A stretch of 64,000 nucleotides of DNA from a virus, in IMG/VR virus record IMGVR_UViG_3300013111_000325, positions 1 through 64,000 of that record; one strand, given 5' to 3'. The translations under genes were made by a program, and so were the position numbers. The first letter of the stretch is position 1. Every line of letters starts with the position of its first letter. Under the pieces are notes generated by a model. That model was not told the DNA's origin. It made no database searches and was given only the letters and a program-made list of their open reading frames with translations. Shown here piece after piece: positions 60,762 through 64,000 of this stretch.

Positions 60762-61314
60762 TTATTCATTAACCAGTCCTGCAATAACACTGTACAATGG
60801 AAACGATAAGTGGAATTATAATTCTGGCACTTGTACTCATTTTTGTTTGGCGAATAATGAACGACAACGATCAAAATGGGCCGAGATTCGGAGCATAAAA
60901 ACAGACATATATCCTGCTTGGGAAACTGATTTGCAGAGGTATCATGGGCTTGCAAACTGGGTGATTAATTGTTGTATTACTGCAACAAGCCCAGAAAGAC
61001 CGAAAGCATATATAGAAGACTACGCATATGCCGCCACTGGTAGAGTATTTCACATAGCAGAGAATATGGCAATACTCAAAGACACACTCACAAAATGGGG
61101 AATCAAATACGAGATGGTTGCTCCTACCGTTATTAAAAAATACGCTACAACTAAAGGTAATGCTAACAAAGAAAAAATGTATGATGCATTCACCGATGAG
61201 ACTAATAGAAACCTATTAGACGAGTTTAACATTAAACTAAATAATCCTATCACAGATATAGTTGATAGTTATTACATAGCAAAGTACGGACACGCCTATG
61301 GCAACAATACCTGA
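60742..61314 (+). CDS. RuvC-like Holliday junction resolvase
   Basis: 190 residues. RNase H-fold acidic residues occur in MKIIGIDYSLTSPAITLYNG (D7), KAYIEDYAYAATGRV (Glu/Asp) and PITDIVDSYYIAKYG (last Asp), in the RuvC order. It probably resolves branched DNA before packaging, replacing T4 endonuclease VII (gp49). It sits in the replication/nucleotide unit. Confidence 0.8.
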   Translation: MKIIGIDYSLTSPAITLYNGNDKWNYNSGTCTHFCLANNERQRSKWAEIRSIKTDIYPAWETDLQRYHGLANWVINCCITATSPERPKAYIEDYAYAATGRVFHIAENMAILKDTLTKWGIKYEMVAPTVIKKYATTKGNANKEKMYDAFTDETNRNLLDEFNIKLNNPITDIVDSYYIAKYGHAYGNNT

Positions 61315-61666
61315 AGAATACGCAGATTTTGATTTTGGTTTTTCTGCGGTAGATGATGAAGAATACAAAGCGAAAACGACTGAGGTCGAAAAGAAAATTG
61401 TAGAAGTCGAAGCAAAATCAGAATCCCTCACAAATCTAGAAAAAAAGATAGATTCCGCTATCAACGAAATCAATTACAAAAAAGAGTATCTTGAAGAAAA
61501 GTATGTGGAAGACATGCTTAAAGTTGAGAAACTTATTTTACCTCTATTGTATAATTTGATGAAAAATCCAGATAAAGATTATATTTACTGGCCAAAACGT
61601 GACGAAATCATTACAAAACAAATCGAAAAAATAAAAGATATAACGAGAGATATACAAGTCGATTAA
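61298..61666 (+). CDS. Conserved-looking helical protein
   Basis: 122 residues. An acidic N-terminus (PEEYADFDFGFSAVDDEEYK), a coiled coil (VEKKIVEVEAKSESLTNLEK), then MKNPDKDYIYWPKRDEIITK. The YIYWP(K/N)R pattern recurs in uncharacterised phage proteins in my recollection. It overlaps the resolvase gene by 17 nt. Function unknown. Confidence 0.6.
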   Translation: MATIPEEYADFDFGFSAVDDEEYKAKTTEVEKKIVEVEAKSESLTNLEKKIDSAINEINYKKEYLEEKYVEDMLKVEKLILPLLYNLMKNPDKDYIYWPKRDEIITKQIEKIKDITRDIQVD

Positions 61667-61674
61667 GGATTATC

Positions 61675-62145
61675 ATGAATAAATTATGGTATAGTTGGGA
61701 AGAAATGAGAAGAGATGTAAATGTGCTTGCAAGAGATATTGTTCTTGACAAATTCGACCCAAATGTGATTGTTGGATTATCCAGAGGTGGTCTCACTCCT
61801 GGTGTTATGTTATCTCATTGGTTCAAGAAACCGTTTAAGCCTGTTAAATCGTCATTGAGAGATTTTCCTGAATGGGAAGATTATTTGCCGAAACCCACCG
61901 ATGAAAGGGTTTTAATCGTTGATGATATATGTGATTCGGGAGAAACATTTGAAAAAATGGCTCAACATATCAAAGGTCCACGAAAAGGACCAGAACAGAA
62001 TATAGTTGATGTTAAATATGCAACCTTATGGTGGAACAATGAATGTAACTTTGAACCAACATATTATGTCAACGAGATTGCGAAGGATTCCACTAAAACA
62101 TGGATACATTTTCCGTGGGAGCAATGGTGGAATGCTCCAGTCTAA
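61675..62145 (+). CDS. Phosphoribosyltransferase (Gpt-like)
   Basis: 156 residues. The PRPP-binding motif is ERVLIVDDICDSGETFEKM, and VIVGLSRGGLTPGVMLSHWF is the early loop. It resembles xanthine-guanine/hypoxanthine phosphoribosyltransferases that salvage bases into nucleotides with PRPP. A PRPP synthetase begins at the right edge of the window, which would supply the cosubstrate. Confidence 0.85.
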   Translation: MNKLWYSWEEMRRDVNVLARDIVLDKFDPNVIVGLSRGGLTPGVMLSHWFKKPFKPVKSSLRDFPEWEDYLPKPTDERVLIVDDICDSGETFEKMAQHIKGPRKGPEQNIVDVKYATLWWNNECNFEPTYYVNEIAKDSTKTWIHFPWEQWWNAPV

Positions 62146-62160
62146 TAAAAAAGGAGAAAA

Positions 62161-62388
62161 ATGATAGATAAAATTCTCGGATGGATTAGATCCATCACAG
62201 AAATAGGTTTATCACTTATAGCACTTGGAGTAGTGCTTCAGATCCTCTTTGGAGCCGCCGTACCGTTTATCGGTTTAGATGTGATCGGTTCTGTAGTAGG
62301 ATTAGTAAAGCAACTTGGAAGCGAAGGACTCGTCGGATTAGTTGCAATTTGGGTATTGTGGGGCATTTATTCTAAACCTAGTGCCTAA
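62161..62388 (+). CDS. Small membrane protein
   Basis: 75 residues with AAGGAG before the ATG. Two hydrophobic segments, about 15-38 (EIGLSLIALGVVLQILFGAA) and 52-70 (SEGLVGLVAIWVLWGIY). It lies 60 nt before the ammonium transporter and is followed by a hairpin, so it may be an accessory membrane partner; nothing proves this. Could also be a holin. Not recognised. Confidence 0.6.
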   Translation: MIDKILGWIRSITEIGLSLIALGVVLQILFGAAVPFIGLDVIGSVVGLVKQLGSEGLVGLVAIWVLWGIYSKPSA

Positions 62389-62400
62389 TTATTAATTATT

Positions 62401-62429
62401 AGCGGTAAGGTGGAAGACTTACCGCTTTG
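62401..62429 (+). terminator. Hairpin, possible attenuator before amt
   Basis: Perfect 9-bp stem AGCGGTAAG/CTTACCGCT with an 8-nt loop, but a poor T-run (TTGTTT). It ends 18 nt before the amt ATG and may be a leaky terminator. Confidence 0.6.
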
Positions 62430-62447
62430 TTTCTCGGAAGGAGAAAG

Positions 62448-63686
62448 ATGGACGATATTCAGTATATTCTGAATACTTTTTTGTTATTATTTTCTGGTGT
62501 GCTTGTTTTTTGGATGGCCGCTGGATTTGCAATGTTAGAATCAGGATTGGTGAGGACGAAAAATACGACCGCAATCCTAACTAAGAATGTTTGTTTATAT
62601 GCTCTTAGTTGTCTAGCATTCCTCGCATGTGGTTATTATCTCATGTATGGAGCCATGTCGGATGGAGACCATGCAGGGACCTCTGACTTCTTTTTTCAAG
62701 TAGTCTTTGTCGCAACAACCGCATCTATTATTTCAGGAGCAATAGCAGAACGAATGAGGTTTTGGTCATTTATGGTTTTTGTTCTTGTACTTTCCGCAAT
62801 CATATATCCTATGCAAGGAGCCTGGACATGGGGTGGGGGATTTCTATCTGAGATGGGGTTCTCTGACTTTGCAGGATCTACAATTGTTCATTCAGTTGGA
62901 GGTTGGGCCGCACTTGCTGGTGTTCTATTATTAGGTGCCAGATCAGGTAAGTATACTGATGACGGAAAAATTAACTTGATTCCCCCTTCAAATCTTCCAT
63001 TAGCAACTTTAGGAACAATGATTCTTTGGTTGGGGTGGTTTGGTTTTAATGGTGGTAGTCAATTGGCAATGGCTACTAAAGCAGATGTAAATGCTATTGC
63101 AAGTGTGTTTGTAAATACAAATATTGCCGCCTGTGCTGGCGCTATTACTGCTATGATTTTGACTCAACTGTTATATAAAAGAGTTGATTTGACGATGGTA
63201 TTGAATGGTGCATTAGCAGGACTAGTTTCTATTACTGCAGGTCCTGATTATCCTACTATGTGGTTAGCAACTGTTATAGGAATAATTGGAGCAGGATTAT
63301 GTGTACTAGCAATCCCTATGTGGGATAAACTAAAAATTGATGATCCGGTAGGAGCATTGTCTGTTCATTTAGTTGCTGGTATATGGGGAACATTAGCAGT
63401 AGGAGTGTTTAATCATGAAGTAAGTTTGATGTCGCAAATACAGGGCATTTTAATTATTGGAGCATTTGTTTTTGGCTCTAGTTTTGCAGTTTGGTATGTT
63501 ATTAAACTAGCAATGGGACTCCGGATTTCTTTGGAAGAAGAAACTCAGGGTATTGACATTGCTGAATTTGGTCATTCTGCTTATACGATAGGTCATGGTG
63601 AATTTGTTACTCATGACGAAATTAAATTAGGTAGAGGAACATTTGTTCCTGAAAGTGAACAATCTCTTAATTTGGTATCAAATTGA
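62448..63686 (+). CDS. amt: Ammonium transporter AmtB
   Basis: 412 residues with about 11 membrane segments. A GGAAGGAG site selects ATG 62448 over an upstream TTG. The Amt signature DFAGSTIVHSVGGWAALAG contains the first pore His, and VHLVAGIWGTLAVG the second, so the twin-His pore is intact. The cytosolic tail GLRISLEEETQGIDIAEFGH keeps the conserved GlnK-contact pattern. It moves ammonium across the host inner membrane. This is an auxiliary metabolic gene that would raise nitrogen supply in infected cells. TGA overlaps the next start. Confidence 0.96.
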   Translation: MDDIQYILNTFLLLFSGVLVFWMAAGFAMLESGLVRTKNTTAILTKNVCLYALSCLAFLACGYYLMYGAMSDGDHAGTSDFFFQVVFVATTASIISGAIAERMRFWSFMVFVLVLSAIIYPMQGAWTWGGGFLSEMGFSDFAGSTIVHSVGGWAALAGVLLLGARSGKYTDDGKINLIPPSNLPLATLGTMILWLGWFGFNGGSQLAMATKADVNAIASVFVNTNIAACAGAITAMILTQLLYKRVDLTMVLNGALAGLVSITAGPDYPTMWLATVIGIIGAGLCVLAIPMWDKLKIDDPVGALSVHLVAGIWGTLAVGVFNHEVSLMSQIQGILIIGAFVFGSSFAVWYVIKLAMGLRISLEEETQGIDIAEFGHSAYTIGHGEFVTHDEIKLGRGTFVPESEQSLNLVSN

Positions 63687-63895
63687 GTAAAATAAAACAG
63701 CCCAACCCAATTTCTGAGGGTTGGGGAGTTTACCGTGAATTAGTTGATGAGGTAGTAGCAAATACACATATGATGAAAGGTGTGCCATTTATAAAATGTC
63801 TAACTCACGATGATTGTCATTTAGATGCATTTTATCCAGGTAAACATTGGAGGTCTCTTAAACAAGATGAGACTGGAAGGTGGATAAAAAAATGA
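63683..63895 (+). CDS. Small hypothetical protein
   Basis: 70 residues from a TTG start overlapping the amt stop by 4 nt. GWGVYRELVDEVVANTHMMK then CLTHDDCHLDAFYPGKHWRS: two Cys and several His could bind a metal. No ATG earlier than residue 30, hence the TTG. Overlaps the next ATG by 4 nt. Not recognised. Confidence 0.5.
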   Translation: MSKIKQPNPISEGWGVYRELVDEVVANTHMMKGVPFIKCLTHDDCHLDAFYPGKHWRSLKQDETGRWIKK

Positions 63896-64000
63896 TTTTA
63901 TTATCTGGTAATTCTAATAAACTGCTTGCAAGTCACATATCAAATCATGCAGGCATTGCATTAGGTGAAATGAAATTGACACGATTTGCTGATGGTGAAA
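63892..64000 (+). CDS. prs: Ribose-phosphate pyrophosphokinase (PRPP synthetase), 5' part
   Basis: Runs off the right edge after 36 codons. MILLSGNSNKLLASHISNHA then LTRFADGE match the N-terminal start of PRPP synthetases (SGxxxxxLAxxIA...RFxDGE). It makes PRPP for the phosphoribosyltransferase and for nucleotide or NAD synthesis; marine phages often carry prs with nadV. Only the N-terminus is visible. Confidence 0.85.
   Translation, partial: MILLSGNSNKLLASHISNHAGIALGEMKLTRFADGE

Noticed and set aside
1-64000. Avoidance of GANTC, the alphaproteobacterial CcrM site
   Set aside because: GATTC and GACTC are easily found (for example near 54 and 2390), so no depletion.

Overview
The window is a 64 kb piece of the genome of a T4-like (tevenvirus-type) myophage. 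All coding genes read on the + strand, they are tightly packed with many 1-50 nt overlaps, and the DNA is AT-rich (I estimate about 35% GC by eye). The head genes 21-22-23, the T4 replication and recombination core (43, 41, 61, 44, 62, 45, regA, uvsX, uvsY, uvsW, 46, 47), the late sigma factor gp55 and TATAAATA late promoters establish the phage type. Marine-type accessory genes (class II B12-dependent ribonucleotide reductase, ThyX, peptide deformylase, Hsp20, CobS/CobT-like pair, ammonium transporter, PRPP synthetase) and the low GC suggest a marine alphaproteobacterial host such as SAR11 (Pelagibacter). The host is an inference.

Layout. 1-4.7 kb: prohead core, protease, scaffold and major capsid protein, ending in a strong terminator. 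4.8-9.8 kb: a glycosyltransferase-like gene, a gp19-type tail tube protein, UvsY, a glycosyltransferase, and UvsW interrupted by a 130-residue mini-intein. 9.8-14.6 kb: gp55, a MOSC protein, gp47/gp46 and peptide deformylase. 14.6-21.4 kb: accessory genes (oxygenase-like protein, PLP-fold enzyme, two methyltransferases, kinase-like protein) and one tRNA-Gly. 21.4-25.4 kb: a VWA/zincin protein and an AAA ATPase behind twin promoters. 25.4-30.9 kb: glutaredoxin, glycosyltransferase, sliding clamp, clamp loader, RegA and dUTPase; a lipoprotein-like gene and a methyltransferase broken by an in-frame stop sit between gp44 and gp62.

30.9-39.3 kb: Hsp20 behind a multi-hairpin leader, an endolysin-like M15 peptidase with a small membrane ORF, DNA polymerase, UvsX, a TylF-type methyltransferase and the gp41 helicase. 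39.3-48.5 kb: probable virion cargo and structural genes, including a KxDG ligase-like protein with a capsid-targeting-like N-terminus, an NMNAT-like/DUF3008 protein and a 1080-residue repeat protein. 48.5-56.4 kb: fibre and other structural proteins. 56.4-64 kb: primase, ThyX, NrdJ, RuvC-like resolvase, phosphoribosyltransferase, ammonium transporter and the start of PRPP synthetase.

How it works together. Near-consensus sigma70-type promoters with 16-17 nt spacers precede most of the replication and metabolic transcription units, while TATAAATA boxes precede head, tail and Hsp20 genes, the expected early-to-late switch through gp55. ThyX, NrdJ, dUTPase, glutaredoxin, the PRTase and PRPP synthetase feed nucleotide supply, and the ammonium transporter could supply nitrogen. 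No stretch over 300 bases lacks a gene. The most unusual signals are near-absence of GCWGC across the window, a candidate RNA thermometer upstream of hsp20, the mini-intein in the DECH box of UvsW, a duplicated 66-nt hairpin element before two accessory genes, and operator-like inverted repeats in the promoters of gp43 and gp55.
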